From assembly GCA_900545875.1 (NCBI GenBank), contig URAQ01000092.1, forward strand, positions 1 through 6,754: a DNA stretch of 6,754 nt, given 5' to 3'. The DNA comes from an uncultured Collinsella sp. Its GTDB lineage: Bacteria > Actinomycetota > Coriobacteriia > Coriobacteriales > Coriobacteriaceae. The notes beneath the pieces were generated by a model. The model ran no database searches and was not told the origin of the DNA. It saw only the letters and a list, made by a program, of their open reading frames with translations. Positions within the stretch are counted from its first letter, which is position 1. Every line of letters starts with the position of its first letter. Below are positions 5,213-6,754 of this stretch, in pieces. Position numbers and translations under genes: made by a program.

Positions 5213-5870
5213 AGGGCTCCCAGGGGCAGGGGGCTTCGATATAGATATGCTCGCCGGTTACGGGATGCGTGAAGGACACGCTGTGGGCGTGGAGCATCAG
5301 GCCGCAGGGGCGCGGCGTTCCGTACAGGTCGTCGCCAACCAGGGGGTGACGCTCGCTGGCCAGGTGCACGCGAATCTGATGCTTGCGGCCGGTGAGCAGC
5401 TCAACATCGATATACGAACGCGCGGGCAGGCCTCGGCGGCTCTTAAGGCGCTTGAGTACCTTGACGCGCGTCTGAGAGGGCTTTCCGCTGGCGCCGACAC
5501 GCATCTTGCGGCTATCGTGGCGATCGCGAGCGATAGGCTTGTCGATGAGCTTCTCGTTCCAGTCGATCTTGCCCTCGGCGAGCGCCAGGTAGTGCTTTTC
5601 GAAAGCGTGGTCGATGACCATCTGGTCAAAGGCGGGCTGCGTCTGCTTGTCGAGCGAAAACAACACCACGCCGGTGGTGTTGCGGTCCAGGCGGTTGAGC
5701 GGCTGCATGTCAGTCGCGGCAAAGCCGTCGCCCATCGCCAGCAACAGATCGCTGGCGTAGTCGGTGAGCGTGCGCTCGCCGGTGCCGTCGCCGTGGACGA
5801 TCATGCCGGCGGGCTTATCGATGGCCATGAGCCAGGCGTCGCAGTAGAGGACTTGAGGTTCTTCGTTCAC
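5211..5870 (-). CDS. RluA-family RNA pseudouridine synthase
   Basis: Enzymes of this family isomerise uridine to pseudouridine in rRNA or tRNA in the cytoplasm. The 219-residue protein has the catalytic motif NRLDRNTTGVVLF (59-71) with D62 as the nucleophilic aspartate; many relatives have HRLDRxTSG, so the first His is Asn here. Other signature blocks are AIDKPAGMIVH (16-26), the EKHYLAL strand (91-97), GRKHQIRVHLA (161-171) and HPLVGDDLYG (175-184). There is no N-terminal S4 domain, so it is a short, catalytic-domain-only member, and the target uridine cannot be named. The chosen start is GTG (5870-5868), with an AAAGG about 7 bases upstream. The U32 gene ends 15 bases upstream, so the two probably share a transcript. 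The stop lies inside a terminator hairpin shared with the convergent regulator gene. Confidence 0.93.
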   Translation of the reverse strand: MNEEPQVLYCDAWLMAIDKPAGMIVHGDGTGERTLTDYASDLLLAMGDGFAATDMQPLNRLDRNTTGVVLFSLDKQTQPAFDQMVIDHAFEKHYLALAEGKIDWNEKLIDKPIARDRHDSRKMRVGASGKPSQTRVKVLKRLKSRRGLPARSYIDVELLTGRKHQIRVHLASERHPLVGDDLYGTPRPCGLMLHAHSVSFTHPVTGEHIYIEAPCPWEP

Positions 5871-5885
5871 GTGTAAGCCTTTCGG

Positions 5886-6754
5886 TTAGCTAATTCCCAC
5901 AAACATGCAGCCCGAGGTGGCGCCGCGCAGGCGGGTAGCGGGCTTGCGGCCGGTTTGCGCGGTCTCGACGGCGCGACGGACGCGTGCGACGGCGCGGCCC
6001 ACCTCATCCGTCTCGAGCAGCGTTCCGTCCACCATGAGACGACGCACGCCGGCATCGAGCAGCTGTGGTACCTGCGGCGTAAGGTCGATGGGGTAGGCGT
6101 CGTACAAGCGAGAGCGGCCATGGATGTCGGTGCGTACGGGCATGACCTTGCCGTCGATATTCTTGAGCGACAGCTTGCGGGCGCGCAGGCGGCAGTTGGC
6201 GCAATCGTGGATGCAGCCATTGGCCACCTGCAGGATGCAGTGCTCGCTCGTTATAACGCGCGGGCGGCCAAAGACGGTGATGCCCAGGGCTGCGGGCGCG
6301 GCGGCGCCGAGCGAGATGATCTCGTCGAGCGTGATCTCGGGCGAGAGCCAAAACGCACCGGCTCCGCGCTCGGCAAGTGCCTCCATGCAGGGCGTGTTAT
6401 GCACCGGCAGGCAAGAGCGAATCTCGGCCGTGGCGCCGGCATGAGCGGCTACGGCGAGCTCGGAGATATTGCCGACGGCGACGGTGGCTCCGGCATTGAT
6501 CCAAGGATCGACGCGCTCGTGGTCGACGGCGCGGCAGACCTCGTCGAGTACGGGCACGATACCCTGCTCAAATGCATCGGCAGGGGAGAGTCCGACAGCC
6601 TCGAGCGCGTCGGTGGTCATATAGATGCGCGTTGCACCCTCCGCGCGGGCTGCCTCGGCGGCCTCGAGCGAGGTGACGGTGGCGCAGATCTGCGGCTCGT
6701 CGCGGTAGTGCTTGGGCATGGGGCGCGTACATTTGTCGAGCACCGGCAACTCGA
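5886..6754 (-). CDS. U32-family protein (collagenase-like / tRNA-rRNA hydroxylation type), C-terminal part
   Basis: The frame is open to the window edge, so the N-terminal part is missing and about 289 codons are visible. The codon at 6749 is TTG inside an open frame, so it should not be read as the start. U32 proteins were first called peptidases, but characterised members (TrhP, RlhA) take part in prephenate-dependent hydroxylation of tRNA or 23S rRNA. Visible hallmarks, counted from that TTG, are the barrel-like segment LSPEITLDEIISLG (135-148), VFGRPRVITSEHC (159-171) and the cysteine cluster C171, C179, C183, C186, which resembles the metal/iron-sulfur-ligand area of U32 proteins, then the GKVMPVRTD and LYDAYPIDLT blocks. 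It precedes the pseudouridine synthase by 15 bases. U32 membership is likely; the exact subfamily is less sure. Confidence 0.82.
   Translation of the reverse strand, partial: ELPVLDKCTRPMPKHYRDEPQICATVTSLEAAEAARAEGATRIYMTTDALEAVGLSPADAFEQGIVPVLDEVCRAVDHERVDPWINAGATVAVGNISELAVAAHAGATAEIRSCLPVHNTPCMEALAERGAGAFWLSPEITLDEIISLGAAAPAALGITVFGRPRVITSEHCILQVANGCIHDCANCRLRARKLSLKNIDGKVMPVRTDIHGRSRLYDAYPIDLTPQVPQLLDAGVRRLMVDGTLLETDEVGRAVARVRRAVETAQTGRKPATRLRGATSGCMFVGIS

Noticed and set aside
5160..5876. 238-codon open frame on the + strand opposite the pseudouridine synthase
   Set aside because: It mirrors a gene with all RluA-family motifs, and it runs through the terminator with no SD sequence.
6747..6749. 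Apparent start codon of the U32-family gene at 6749
   Set aside because: It is a TTG inside a frame that stays open to the window edge; the protein family is much longer, so the true start lies outside.

Overview
The window looks like a chromosomal segment of a fairly GC-rich actinobacterium. The ribosomal protein sequences and gene style fit the class Coriobacteriia, possibly Collinsella or a relative. This placement rests on recognition of the proteins and codon use, not on any search.

Positions 1-2986 (+ strand) carry the middle of the S10/spc ribosomal protein operon in the canonical bacterial order: the end of rpsS, then rplV, rpsC, rplP, rpmC, rpsQ, rplN and rplX. The genes are packed tightly. 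Two junctions are one-base TAATG overlaps (rpsC/rplP and rplP/rpmC), and most others are gaps of 6-16 bases with strong Shine-Dalgarno (SD) sequences. The one exception is a 118-base gap between rpsQ and rplN. It can fold into a three-way-junction RNA next to the rplN ribosome binding site and is a good candidate for a ribosomal protein leader.

The cluster stops after rplX at a strong intrinsic terminator (about 3013-3046). The usual next genes (rplE, rpsN/rpsZ, rpsH, rplF and so on) are not here. A 280-base AT-rich spacer with tandem repeats, palindromes and 10-base-phased GCGT/A-T motifs separates the ribosomal genes from a two-gene cassette: a Gfo/Idh/MocA-family oxidoreductase (3328-4407) and, 3 bases later, a DeoR-family transcriptional regulator (4411-5157). 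The pair probably forms a small sugar or polyol catabolic unit. The substrate cannot be read from the sequence.

A compact, probably bidirectional terminator (about 5171-5212) separates this cassette from a convergent minus-strand pair: the C-terminal part of a U32-family protein (5886-6754, running off the window) followed after 15 bases by a short RluA-family pseudouridine synthase (5211-5870). Both families include RNA-modification enzymes, so this pair may act on rRNA or tRNA. No tRNA, rRNA, CRISPR array or insertion sequence was seen.
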